From contig NZ_CP142422.1 of the NCBI RefSeq assembly GCF_035974275.1, positions 4,960,001 through 5,024,000 of the forward strand: DNA of 64,000 nucleotides. Direction: 5' to 3'. This DNA comes from Chryseobacterium sp. MYb264. GTDB taxonomy: Bacteria; Bacteroidota; Bacteroidia; Flavobacteriales; Weeksellaceae. The notes beneath the pieces are model-generated. The model made no database searches and had not been told where the DNA came from. It saw only the letters and a program-made list of their open reading frames with translations. Below, one piece after another: positions 7,474 to 16,024 of the stretch. A program made the translations under genes and the position numbers. Position 1 is the first letter of the stretch; each line of letters starts with the position of its first letter.

Positions 7474-8577
7474 ATGAAAAATATGACGAAAAATCTATTC
7501 TATATATTCCTTTTTTTATCAGGAATTTCTTTTTTCCAAAGTAAAGTTAAAATTACGGAAGAACCAAGATCGGCTTTTTTCCGTGACACCAATGTTCCGC
7601 TCAATGTTCAGGTATCCAATATCACACTCACTTCAGGCACTGTAACATGGACTGCAGATCCTAACACTCCAGATAATGCCGTAAGATTTAGATTAGTAGG
7701 ATCAACAACTTGGTCGGTTGTTACCAGTCTGTCAGGTCAATCCGCTTTTAGTATGGTAGGATTAACACCTTGTACAGCATACGAAGTGCAGGTTGCCAAA
7801 ATTTGTTCTGTGGTAGGAACCTGGTCTGAACCTATTATTTTCACAACCTCACTAAATTACTGCGCAAGTAATTCCACAAATAATAATGTGGTGCATATTT
7901 CTAATATTACCTTCAGTGCAACAGGTTTTCCGGCTATGATAAGCAATTCCGGAGCTTCACTGTATACAGACTACCGTCCGGATCCGGCGCGTCACATCAG
8001 TGCTAATATAGGAACTACCGGGAATACACTGGCCGTTAGCAGAACATGGAATGGTACACCAACTCCTTTTAGAGTACAGGCCTGGATCGATTTTAATGCT
8101 AATGGAATTTTTGATAATTCAGAAATGGTAATGAATACGAATTCCGGAACATCGCCCATTGTAACGAGTTCATTTAGCATTCCGGCGCTTGCATTTACGG
8201 GGACTAACAATGCGGTGTGCGGAACGGTCATGAGGGTTATTGTTTCACCGGAAATTATCAGCAACGGATGCGGAACTTTCGCAGAAGGTGAAGTGGAAGA
8301 TTACGGAATTACATTCTCAAGCAGTTTCTTATCTACAAATGAAGTCAGCAAGAAAAATGAAGTGACGATTTATCCCAATCCAGCCTCGGAAATTCTTCAT
8401 GTATCAGGAATTATCGCCAATGCAAATTTTGAAATTTATAATGTTTTGGGACAAAAAGTAGATGAAGGAACGGTCTCTAATAATAAAATTAATCTGCACA
8501 ATATGACAAGAGGAAATTATTTTCTTCATGTAAAAGATAAAGATCAGTCAGTTCAATTAAAATTCATCAAAAAGTAA
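7474..8577 (+). CDS. T9SS type A sorting domain protein with FN3 and GEVEDY modules
   Basis: A 367-residue secreted surface protein. Seen: a signal peptide (about 1-23), a fibronectin type III-like module (about 42-128) and a GEVEDY domain (about 135-285, ending in the eponymous GEVEDY). The last 75 residues are a type A T9SS C-terminal signal with TIYPNPASEILHVSG and a terminal KFIKK. T9SS cargo is exported across the outer membrane and attached to the cell surface or released. The role is probably adhesion or matrix binding. It is a single gene followed by its own terminator. Confidence 0.92.
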   Translation: MKNMTKNLFYIFLFLSGISFFQSKVKITEEPRSAFFRDTNVPLNVQVSNITLTSGTVTWTADPNTPDNAVRFRLVGSTTWSVVTSLSGQSAFSMVGLTPCTAYEVQVAKICSVVGTWSEPIIFTTSLNYCASNSTNNNVVHISNITFSATGFPAMISNSGASLYTDYRPDPARHISANIGTTGNTLAVSRTWNGTPTPFRVQAWIDFNANGIFDNSEMVMNTNSGTSPIVTSSFSIPALAFTGTNNAVCGTVMRVIVSPEIISNGCGTFAEGEVEDYGITFSSSFLSTNEVSKKNEVTIYPNPASEILHVSGIIANANFEIYNVLGQKVDEGTVSNNKINLHNMTRGNYFLHVKDKDQSVQLKFIKK

Positions 8578-8585
8578 ATAAAACA

Positions 8586-8625
8586 AAAGAGAGTGTCCAT
8601 AAACCATAAACACTCTCTTTTTATT
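8586..8625 (+). terminator. intrinsic terminator after the T9SS gene
   Basis: A stem of AAAGAGAGTGT with its complement ACACTCTCTTT around a 12-base loop, followed by TTTTATTTTT. The A-rich 5' side also lets it serve the convergent gene ending at 8632. Confidence 0.85.
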
Positions 8626-8631
8626 TTTAAA

Positions 8632-9120
8632 TTAATCGTTTCTTAATTTTGACCGTACTTTATTATTTTTCACAATATTTCGGAATTCTAAAATCTGATC
8701 TTTCGTGAAAAACTTTTTCGGAACGATATTCATGATCTGAGCCGTTTGGTAGATCAAAAACCAGTCTTTCTTTTCTTTCACTTTATAAACCGTATTCCAG
8801 GCAAATTCTGAATCGAAGGTTTCTCCTTTAGATTGAATGTTTTCATTTGTAAACGTATAAGAAATATTTTCCTGAATCATTTGGTTTGAATAAAAAATTT
8901 TCCTTACGCTGAAATACGTTCTGATAATGATAAATACAAAAAATATCAGCAACCAGACGGATGATGACTCCAGAAATTCCCGATTGTCATTATCTGCATT
9001 GTAGTAATTGATTCCAAAAAAAATCAATGCGATTATAGGAAATACAATGATTCGTATTAATGAATTTTTTAAATTAAACATCAAAAAATCCTTGAAAACG
9101 ATTCGTGTTTCTACCGTCAT
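8632..9120 (-). CDS. YcxB-like membrane protein
   Basis: A 162-residue protein with two adjacent membrane segments (about 20-40 and 54-72). The cytosolic tail has the YcxB-like pattern SYTFTNENIQSKG, then WNTVYKVKEKKDWFLIY and IVPKKFFT. The family is widespread and of unknown function. It lies 9 bases downstream of mutS2 on the same strand and is probably co-transcribed with it. Confidence 0.75.
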   Translation of the reverse strand: MTVETRIVFKDFLMFNLKNSLIRIIVFPIIALIFFGINYYNADNDNREFLESSSVWLLIFFVFIIIRTYFSVRKIFYSNQMIQENISYTFTNENIQSKGETFDSEFAWNTVYKVKEKKDWFLIYQTAQIMNIVPKKFFTKDQILEFRNIVKNNKVRSKLRND

Positions 9121-9129
9121 TATTAAAAA

Positions 9130-11277
9130 TTAAATTCTTTCCAGCTCATCTGCATCAATCGTTGTCTTGAACGTGCCATAATTCACGATCACCTTATTTC
9201 TGGAAATTTTCTCAATCGTTCCGACACTTGTACTTCCTGAAATTCTTACACGTTGTCCCACTTTCATCCAAAGAGCGCGGTCGGTTTTACGTTTTTCTTC
9301 AAGCTTTTCGTTGGTCTCCGTGATTTTTTCAATCACTTCTTCTTTCTTCAGCTGTTGCGTAATTTTTCTTTTGACCACCTGAAGTCGCTTGCTTTCATCT
9401 TTATCAGCTCCGATTTTTCTGAACTTTTCCTGTTCCAGAATTTTTACGAAATCTTTCACCACATCTTTCCTCGATTTGCCTTTCACATAGCTGTCGATAA
9501 ACGATTCGATCTTCGTTCCGAACTGAAGTTTACGGTGTTCTTCTTCATACAGTTTCTGGAAATTGAATAGCTTTTGTTGAAGCTGCTCATTCAGTTTTTG
9601 CAGATTATCACGCTTGTCTTCAACGGATTCTTTTCTTTCGGCAAGATCAGTTTTTAGTTTTTCAACTTCGTATTTTTCCTGTTGAAGTTTTACGATCGTT
9701 TTATCCAGATTCACAATATCATGCTCCACTTTTTTCTTCGCAGAATGAATAATAAATCTCGGAATTTTATTCTTTTCCGCAACTTCAAAAGTAAATGAAC
9801 TTCCGGCTTGTCCCACTTCCAGTTTGTACATCGGCTCCAGCGTTTCTTCGTTAAATAACATTGCTGCATTTTCTGCGTGGGGAAGCTGTTCTATAACCAA
9901 TTTGATGTTGGTGTAATGCGTTGTAATGATGGCAAAACTTTTCTTATCATAGAAAAATTCAAGGAAACTTTCTGCCAAAGCACCACCCAATTCCGGATCG
10001 GAACCTGTTCCAAATTCATCGATGAGTAACAACGTTTCTGCATCAGCTTCACGAATGATTCCGCCCATTTTCTTCAATCTTGATGAATAGGTCGAAAGGT
10101 GATTTTCAATAGATTGATTATCACCAATATCCGTCATGATTTTATCAAAGAAAAACATTTCGGATTTCGGGTGCGTCGGAACCAAAATTCCACTTTGGAT
10201 CATCAATTGAAGCAATCCAACGGTTTTCAGCGTGATTGATTTTCCTCCCGCATTCGGTCCGGAAATACAGATAATTCTGTTTTGATCGGTTAAAGTCAGG
10301 GTTTGAGAGAAAATCGTTTTGTTTTCCGCTTTATTTCTTAAAAATAATAAAGGATGGAAAGCTTCTCTTAATCTTAACGTTCTGTGACGATTGATTTTCG
10401 GTAAAACTCCGTTAATCAGCTCAGCAAATTTTGCTTTAGCTCTCGTTAAATCGAGATCGAAAATATACTTCTGATATCTCCAAAGCTGAGGTTGAAATTC
10501 AGCCAATTCTGCGGTTAATTTTCTCAGAACTTTATCAATTTCCTTTTTCTCTTCTTCTTCGCTTTCTTTTAATTTGAAGTAATGTTTTACTACAGAATCC
10601 GGTTGCATGTAAGTGATTGAACCTGTTTTTGAAAGTCCTAAAACTCGCCCTGCGACTCTTTTCTTATAGGCAGATTTTACCGCCAACACTCTTTGATCGT
10701 CAATAATCGTTTCGCGAATATCATCCAAAAAATCACTTTGCCCATAATTGAACAAAGCGCGGTTGAAATTTTCAGTAATTGCTTTTTTAGCGTGTTGAAT
10801 TTCTGTCCTTAATCCTTTTAAAATAGGAGAAGCTTCACTTTTTACTTCACCAAATCGGTTAAAAACTTTATCAACTTTATCAATAATCTCTTTTTTGAAT
10901 TCCAACACAGAAACATCCTGAATTAAGGTAGGAAAAGTTTCAGGCATGGTGGGGAAAAACTTCTGCAGTTTCCCGATTTGCTCCGTGATGGTTTTGATTC
11001 TGATGAAAGCGTTGTTCTCAAGACGGTAATTCTCGATCAGCATTAGCTTAAGCTCACTTTCAATATCTTCATATTCATCAAACGGAATCGCATTTGAACT
11101 TTCAAAACTCGACAAATATTCGGACGTTTTTTTCAATGAAAGTTCTGCCTCGTCAATTTCCATCGGACGAAGTTGAAGAATTTTTTCTCTCGTTTTCGGA
11201 GAATACGCAAAAGGAGAAATTTCCGCGAGCAATTGCGGAAACTCTAATTCGTTTAAATCTTCTTTATTTATATACAC
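9130..11277 (-). CDS. mutS2: MutS2-family ATPase lacking the Smr domain
   Basis: A 715-residue MutS-like protein. Family role: binding branched DNA or stalled, collided ribosomes and restraining recombination. Seen: a coiled-coil clamp region, Walker A SGPNAGGKSITLKT (near residue 340), Walker B LLLIDEFGTGSDPELGGALAE, and ITTHYTNIK. A long coiled coil follows (about 530-620), and the C-terminus is a small KOW-like beta segment ending DADELERI. Classical MutS2 is about 780 residues and ends in an Smr nuclease domain, which is absent here. The start codon is GTG, four bases after a TAAATTTG octamer (11282-11289), which suggests a leaderless message. Confidence 0.9.
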   Translation of the reverse strand: MYINKEDLNELEFPQLLAEISPFAYSPKTREKILQLRPMEIDEAELSLKKTSEYLSSFESSNAIPFDEYEDIESELKLMLIENYRLENNAFIRIKTITEQIGKLQKFFPTMPETFPTLIQDVSVLEFKKEIIDKVDKVFNRFGEVKSEASPILKGLRTEIQHAKKAITENFNRALFNYGQSDFLDDIRETIIDDQRVLAVKSAYKKRVAGRVLGLSKTGSITYMQPDSVVKHYFKLKESEEEEKKEIDKVLRKLTAELAEFQPQLWRYQKYIFDLDLTRAKAKFAELINGVLPKINRHRTLRLREAFHPLLFLRNKAENKTIFSQTLTLTDQNRIICISGPNAGGKSITLKTVGLLQLMIQSGILVPTHPKSEMFFFDKIMTDIGDNQSIENHLSTYSSRLKKMGGIIREADAETLLLIDEFGTGSDPELGGALAESFLEFFYDKKSFAIITTHYTNIKLVIEQLPHAENAAMLFNEETLEPMYKLEVGQAGSSFTFEVAEKNKIPRFIIHSAKKKVEHDIVNLDKTIVKLQQEKYEVEKLKTDLAERKESVEDKRDNLQKLNEQLQQKLFNFQKLYEEEHRKLQFGTKIESFIDSYVKGKSRKDVVKDFVKILEQEKFRKIGADKDESKRLQVVKRKITQQLKKEEVIEKITETNEKLEEKRKTDRALWMKVGQRVRISGSTSVGTIEKISRNKVIVNYGTFKTTIDADELERI

Positions 11278-11281
11278 AGTG

Positions 11282-11289
11282 CAAATTTA
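11282..11289 (-). promoter_or_regulatory. -7 octamer of mutS2, four bases before its GTG start
   Basis: TAAATTTG on the minus strand, then CACT, then the GTG start at 11277. The expected transcription start coincides with the start codon. Confidence 0.5.
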
Positions 11290-11374
11290 GTGAGAAAATG
11301 TGAATGTTAATTTGTAAATGAGTGAATTTGATGATTTGAAAATATCTATTGATCAGGATTTTTTATATTTGAGC

Positions 11375-11878
11375 ATGAAACTTGAAACCGAAAGATTAGA
11401 ATTAAAAGGAATCAACGAAAGCTACGTTGAAGATATTTTACGTATTCGAAGCAATGAAGTCGTTAATCAATTTGTTCGAAGAAATTCTCCGAAAAATAAT
11501 TACGATGCGCTTCAATTTATTTTGACCATTAAAGAGAGAACCCAAAATAACCAAACGTGTTATTGGGGAATTTCTTTAAAGGATCAACCGAATTTGATCG
11601 GAACAATTTGTTTGTGGAATTTCTCTGAAGATCGAAAACAAGCGGAAGTCGGTTACGAATTATTACCTGATTATCACAGAAAAGGCATTATGTCTGAAGC
11701 TTTAAAAGCTGTTTTAGATTTTGGTTTTAATCATTTACATTTGCAGGAAATTGTTGCGATGACCAATAAGTTTAACGAAAACTCAAAAGGTCTTCTTTTA
11801 AAACATGATTTTGTGTTGGAAGAGGGAAGAGAGGATGAAGGTTTTCCTGATAATTTGGTTTTTAGCTTGAAGAAATAA
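11375..11878 (+). CDS. GNAT family N-acetyltransferase (RimJ/RimL type)
   Basis: A 167-residue acetyl-CoA-dependent acetyltransferase. Seen: N-terminal ETERLELKGI, typical of the RimJ/RimL group, then a central IGTICLWNFSEDRKQAEVGYELLPDYHRKGIMSEAL block in which the acetyl-CoA-binding motif (R/Q-x-x-G-x-G/A) reads HRKGIMS. LLLKHDFVLEEG follows near the C-terminus. I use the ATG at 11375 rather than 11318. The shorter product begins exactly at the conserved domain, and a TATATTTG octamer (11364-11371) ends three bases before it. The substrate is unknown. Confidence 0.85.
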   Translation: MKLETERLELKGINESYVEDILRIRSNEVVNQFVRRNSPKNNYDALQFILTIKERTQNNQTCYWGISLKDQPNLIGTICLWNFSEDRKQAEVGYELLPDYHRKGIMSEALKAVLDFGFNHLHLQEIVAMTNKFNENSKGLLLKHDFVLEEGREDEGFPDNLVFSLKK

Positions 11879-12035
11879 CGTTATGTTTATTATTTATACA
11901 AAGGAGAAATCTAATTTTTTATTCCTTAAATTTGTTGTTTAATAGAGATTCTCCACTGTGCTTCATTCAGAATGACAGTCTGGCGTTAAAATTGAATTCT
12001 CAAATTAAATCATTCTCAAATTTCAAATTAAAAAA

Positions 12036-12677
12036 ATGACCTGGACAGAAATTTTAGCCCCCATAAAAAGCACTCCCTATTTTACCAACCTTTGGGAAAA
12101 AGTGAAACAAGAATACGCGACCACAAAAGTTTTTCCACCGAAAAATCAAATTTTTAGAGCACTGGAAATTACACCTTTTGATGATATTGAAGTGGTAATT
12201 ATCGGGCAAGATCCTTATCATAACGATTATCAGGCGAATGGTTTGTGTTTTTCTGTTTCCGAGCAGGTTGCTGCACCGCCATCCTTAAAAAATATTTTTA
12301 CAGAATTGAAAGATGATGTTGGCGTTGAAAGAACTTCAAAAGAATTAGACGATTGGGGGAAACAGGGCGTTTTACTGCTAAATGCGACGTTAACCGTTCG
12401 CGCACATACACCCAATTCTCATAAAGATCTCGGCTGGGAAACATTTACCAATTTTATCATTAAAGAAATTTCAGATAAAAAAGAAAATGTAGTTTTTGTT
12501 CTTTGGGGAGCTTTTGCACAAAAAAAAGCAGAATTCATCGATCCTACTAAGCATTTTATTTTAAAATCGGCGCATCCTTCACCATTTTCTGTCTATAGAG
12601 GGTTTTACGGAAGCAAACCTTTTTCAAAAATCAACGAATATTTAATCTCAAAAGGAAAGAAGCCTATCTCATGGTAG
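12036..12677 (+). CDS. ung: uracil-DNA glycosylase
   Basis: A 213-residue family 1 uracil-DNA glycosylase that removes uracil from DNA in base excision repair. Seen: the water-activating loop IGQDPYHNDYQANGL (catalytic Asp near residue 63), the uracil-contact segment LLLNATLTVR, and the minor-groove loop HPSPFSVYRGFYGS. The length is normal. Its last 14 bases overlap the convergent lipoprotein gene. The 157-base gap upstream (11879-12035) contains no recognisable gene. Confidence 0.96.
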   Translation: MTWTEILAPIKSTPYFTNLWEKVKQEYATTKVFPPKNQIFRALEITPFDDIEVVIIGQDPYHNDYQANGLCFSVSEQVAAPPSLKNIFTELKDDVGVERTSKELDDWGKQGVLLLNATLTVRAHTPNSHKDLGWETFTNFIIKEISDKKENVVFVLWGAFAQKKAEFIDPTKHFILKSAHPSPFSVYRGFYGSKPFSKINEYLISKGKKPISW

Positions 12678-13167
12678 GCTTTTGTCCGGTTTTTTTGATG
12701 GTAATTCCTATTTTATAATTTCCGTTCAACGCTTTTACGCCATCTTTTGAATCAGGATAGGGGGTAAGTTCCGTTAAGGTAATAGTATATCCATTAAATT
12801 CTGCTGATTTAAAATAATTTCTTCCGGCGTTATCTGTTGTGGCAAGATGAAGATTGACCGGCCTTGTTGTAGTGCCCATAACCTGCACATCTGCTACTGC
12901 AGCACCTGCCCAGATACAATTGACATCTGCAGGGCAGCGGCTGTCCTCTGAGATTCCTGTAAAGGTGACATTCATTTGGTAGTCTTTTAGAAATTTATTT
13001 TCCCCTTCTTTAAAAAAGAGGGTTTCCCCGGTAAGATTCATCGGCTTTACCTTTTTTTCTTTAGTTTCTGAAACTGAAGATTTTGTTGCGGTTGCAGGCT
13101 CTTTCTGAGCATTGCAGTTCACTAGTGTTAAAAGTCCTAAACTGAATATAATGGTTTTATATAACAT
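12664..13167 (-). CDS. small lipoprotein of unknown function
   Basis: A 167-residue exported protein. Seen: a signal peptide with lipobox-like LVNC at residues 16-19, then an Ala/Lys/Thr linker (20-45) and a globular beta-rich part with SEDSRCPADVNCIWAGAA, a Cys pair seen in small secreted Bacteroidota proteins. The function is not recognised. It starts 4 bases after the DUF456 gene stop, forming a two-gene unit. Confidence 0.75.
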   Translation of the reverse strand: MLYKTIIFSLGLLTLVNCNAQKEPATATKSSVSETKEKKVKPMNLTGETLFFKEGENKFLKDYQMNVTFTGISEDSRCPADVNCIWAGAAVADVQVMGTTTRPVNLHLATTDNAGRNYFKSAEFNGYTITLTELTPYPDSKDGVKALNGNYKIGITIKKTGQKPTMR

Positions 13168-13171
13168 AACT

Positions 13172-13666
13172 TTAGTTTAAAATATTAAGCATATTCAACA
13201 ATACTACCAAAAACATTGCCACGCCTACAATAAAACTGAAACCCGTTCCGTAAATAAACCCTACAAATGCTCCCTTTGTGGATTTCCACGCCTTGTGCAG
13301 GTCTTTGTGGTCATGCAATAATTCTCCTATAAAAACGCCCGCAAACATCCCGACTAAAAAACCTAAAGGAATAGGCAGAAATAAGCCTATGATCGTTCCC
13401 ACGAAAGACCCTATACTTCCCCAGCGCGTTCCTCCGTATTTTCTGTTGGTTTTTGCAGGGATCACATAGCTTAACACCACGGAAGCCACCGTGAGTATTC
13501 CGAAAACCCAGACATACAGCATGGGGAGGCTTGCATCAGTACCGAATTTATATAGTAATAAACCACAAATGCTTAGCAGAAGTCCCGGTAAAACGGGCAA
13601 AAAAGTACCCAGCATTCCTATAAACAGAAGAACAAGGCAGAGTATATTAATTAAGGTGGTATCCAT
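13172..13666 (-). CDS. DUF456 domain membrane protein
   Basis: A 164-residue integral membrane protein. Seen: the DUF456 pattern LLFIGMLGTFLPVLPGLLL at the N-terminus, Gly-rich GTRWGSIGSFVGTIIGLFLP, and a GMFAGVFIGELLHD helix. About five membrane segments are predicted. The function of the family is unknown. It is followed after 4 bases by a lipoprotein gene. Confidence 0.85.
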   Translation of the reverse strand: MDTTLINILCLVLLFIGMLGTFLPVLPGLLLSICGLLLYKFGTDASLPMLYVWVFGILTVASVVLSYVIPAKTNRKYGGTRWGSIGSFVGTIIGLFLPIPLGFLVGMFAGVFIGELLHDHKDLHKAWKSTKGAFVGFIYGTGFSFIVGVAMFLVVLLNMLNILN

Positions 13667-13857
13667 GCTGAAAATTTATACCGCAAAATACAAAATAAAG
13701 AAGAATTTTGTTTAAGGTAAATATTTTTTGGGATGATAATTGATGCAGTAAGACTAAGCAATCCGGTAAGATGGTATGAAAATATTTTTTTGAAGTCTTT
13801 AAAGGAAGCTGAAAATTAAAGTAATACTGTTTTCTTTTTTGATTTACCTTCATAAAC

Positions 13858-13965
13858 TAAATATCAGTAGCGTTGGATGAAACCTGATGAATACGTATTC
13901 AATGATGTTACAGCCCCACAGGGGGTGAATAATGTAAAGGAAATTTCGGAGATAAAATGGTATAA
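13858..13965. repeat. 108-bp dispersed repeat, copy 1
   Basis: By my alignment, 97 of 108 positions match the copy at 26155-26262, with no gaps. It contains the perfect palindrome GAATACGTATTC, a CCCC-ACA-GGGG hairpin and a weaker GGAT-GAA-ACCT hairpin. The remainder of 13667-14011 shows no gene. Confidence 0.85.
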
Positions 13966-14011
13966 AGCCAATTGTTTTTAAAATCGGACCTAAATTTTTA
14001 AATTTGCTGTA

Positions 14012-15277
14012 ATGAATGACCAGATAAAAGAAACCAAAAGTTTTTTACAGGAACTTACCGAACCCCTTTATAGCTATATCAGCAAAATATCGCCTACCGG
14101 ATTTGACTGGATTTTTCATATTATGATAAAGCTGCTTTTGCTTGGTGCCATTTTTTTGATACTGGATTTTGTATATAAATTTATTATCAATTTTGTATTC
14201 CGGTTTTTCCGAAATCAGGAAAAGTTTCCGGTAATACAGTCTATCTATCAGTCTAAAATTTCCAATTCCCTGGCGCATATCGGGGCGCTTATTTTTATTG
14301 GGGGGATTCACGAATCTATTTTTTACGGCGCATTGCCTGCCACAACTATATTCATCAGTCGATGTATTAATCTGGCTTTGGTAATGATTATTGCAGGTAT
14401 GTTGTATCGAGCGCTCACGGCCTTTAGGTATTTTTTTACAATCAAACAGGATTTTTACAAAATCATGGCGCTGAATGCCATCTCTGAAACGGTGAAGATT
14501 CTGGGGATCTTTATTTTTTCCGTGGTGGGAATCTGTGTGGTCTTTGGAATAAAAGGAAGTACCATTGTAGGAAGTCTGGGGGCAATTACCGCGGTATTGG
14601 TTCTGGTTTTTAGAGATACGATTTTAGGGTTTGTAACAGGGATACACGTGGCCACCTCTAAAAATCTTAAAGTGGGGGATTGGGTAAGCATCCCAAAGTA
14701 TGCCATTGAGGGAAATATCACTGAAATAAATCTTTTAACAACCAAAATCACCAATTTTGACAAAACAGTTTCTACCATCCCTACCTATGATCTTTTAACG
14801 ACGGAGATTAAAAATATGCAGATCATGTCTGAATCTAATACCCGAAGAATAAAGAAATCTATTTACTTTAATATTACCTCTTTTAAATTTTTAAACGATG
14901 AAGATATTGAACGGCTTAAGCAAATCAATCTGATCTCGGATTATCTCGAAGGAAAAACTGCAGAGCTAAAAAAAGAGAAGGAAAATATTAAACATAAAGA
15001 CAAAATAATCAATGGAAATCAATTGACCAATGTCGGGGTTTTCAGATATTATGCTCAGAAATATATTGAAAATGATCCGGATGTCAATCAGGACGCTACC
15101 AGAATGGTTCGCCAGCTCGATATTACCACACAGGGTTTACCTATGGAAATTTACTGTTTTGCAAATGATTCTAAATGGGAACATTTTGAACAGATTCAGG
15201 CTGATATTTTTGATCATTTAATGGTGGCTTCTAAGGAATTCGATCTTCAGATCATGCAGATCGGTCTGCCAAAATAA
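14012..15277 (+). CDS. mechanosensitive ion channel, MscS family (YbdG-like)
   Basis: A 421-residue inner-membrane channel that opens under membrane tension during osmotic downshock. Seen: four to five membrane segments in residues 20-200, then the pore helix and beta-domain signature GSLGAITAVLVLVFRDTILG (about 188-207) followed by GDWVSIPKYAIEGNITEINLL. The C-terminal part is longer than in MscS and matches miniconductance channels of the YbdG/YnaI type. A TAAATTTG octamer at 13999-14006 ends five bases before the ATG. Confidence 0.9.
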   Translation: MNDQIKETKSFLQELTEPLYSYISKISPTGFDWIFHIMIKLLLLGAIFLILDFVYKFIINFVFRFFRNQEKFPVIQSIYQSKISNSLAHIGALIFIGGIHESIFYGALPATTIFISRCINLALVMIIAGMLYRALTAFRYFFTIKQDFYKIMALNAISETVKILGIFIFSVVGICVVFGIKGSTIVGSLGAITAVLVLVFRDTILGFVTGIHVATSKNLKVGDWVSIPKYAIEGNITEINLLTTKITNFDKTVSTIPTYDLLTTEIKNMQIMSESNTRRIKKSIYFNITSFKFLNDEDIERLKQINLISDYLEGKTAELKKEKENIKHKDKIINGNQLTNVGVFRYYAQKYIENDPDVNQDATRMVRQLDITTQGLPMEIYCFANDSKWEHFEQIQADIFDHLMVASKEFDLQIMQIGLPK

Positions 15278-15382
15278 TCTGTAGATCTTTTAATTTTATT
15301 ATTTTAAGAATGTAATTAGTTAATTTGCATATGTTTATTGATTAAATTAATGTAAAAAGCGTTGTTGGAATATTTATTTTTG

Positions 15383-15390
15383 TATTTTCG
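15383..15390 (+). promoter_or_regulatory. -7 octamer of the DUF2085 gene, four bases before ATG
   Basis: TATTTTCG, then TGAC, then the ATG at 15395. A TTG at 15362-15364 gives an 18-base spacer. This sets the start at 15395 rather than at the earlier in-frame TTG at 15362. Confidence 0.5.
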
Positions 15391-15394
15391 TGAC

Positions 15395-15730
15395 ATGACA
15401 AAAATACAATGGGTAGATTGCCACAGAATGCCATCTAGATCTTTTTTCTATAAAAAGAAGCAATTTCCGGTATGTGCAAGATGCACAGGGATCTACATAG
15501 GCTTTCTTTTTATGATTCCTATGTTGTGGTTTCATCAGATTGGATTTTTTGTGAGTCTGCTTCTTATTCTGCCTACCCTTGTGGACGGTCTCACCCAGGC
15601 TTACCTCAATAGAGAAAGTAACAATTTTCTGCGTTGTGTTACCGGTGTTTTGGCCGGAATTGGAATGAGCGGATTAAGTGAACGAATTACTTATCATACA
15701 TACAAATTCATCGAAATATTATTATCTTAA
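15395..15730 (+). CDS. DUF2085 family membrane protein
   Basis: A 111-residue protein. Seen: an N-terminal [29 protein letters not shown] block with paired cysteines (CHRMP...CARCTG), the DUF2085 signature and possibly a metal or redox site. Three hydrophobic helices follow. The function is unknown. The next gene begins 9 bases later and is probably co-transcribed. Confidence 0.85.
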   Translation: MTKIQWVDCHRMPSRSFFYKKKQFPVCARCTGIYIGFLFMIPMLWFHQIGFFVSLLLILPTLVDGLTQAYLNRESNNFLRCVTGVLAGIGMSGLSERITYHTYKFIEILLS

Positions 15731-15739
15731 AAACAAACT

Positions 15740-15970
15740 ATGAACGATTTTAATCAAGATTACCAAAAGAATTCAAACCAGCAGAATGAAGATTTACATG
15801 TTGGACTGAAGATTTTATCATTTTGTATTCCTTTGGCGGGTGCAATTATTTACTTTATTAAAAAAGATAAAGAGCCGGTGGCGGCGAAATCGGCCTGTAA
15901 TTTGGCTTTGATCGGTTTAGGAGTTAATATTGTTCTTACCGTCGTGAGAATCGTCCTTCAAGGAAGTTAA
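15740..15970 (+). CDS. small two-span membrane protein
   Basis: A 76-residue protein with an Asn/Gln-rich soluble N-terminus (1-20), a hydrophobic hairpin (about 24-40 and 52-72) and a basic loop, KKDKEPVAAKSA. It resembles the short DUF4870-like Bacteroidota membrane proteins in layout only. It lies directly downstream of the DUF2085 gene and ends before a strong terminator. Confidence 0.7.
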   Translation: MNDFNQDYQKNSNQQNEDLHVGLKILSFCIPLAGAIIYFIKKDKEPVAAKSACNLALIGLGVNIVLTVVRIVLQGS

Positions 15971-15983
15971 AAATGTTTATACG

Positions 15984-16013
15984 AAAAGCCCAATTTTTAA
16001 ATTGGGTTTTTTT
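15984..16013 (+). terminator. intrinsic terminator
   Basis: Stem AAGCCCAATTT/AAATTGGGTT followed by seven T. It ends the DUF2085 pair. The T tract runs straight into the -7 element of pdxJ. Confidence 0.85.
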
Positions 16014-16020
16014 ATTTTTG
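16013..16020 (+). promoter_or_regulatory. -7 octamer of pdxJ, four bases before ATG
   Basis: TATTTTTG, then TAGT, then the ATG at 16025. No good -33 element is visible because the upstream DNA is the preceding terminator hairpin. Confidence 0.5.
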
Positions 16021-16024
16021 TAGT

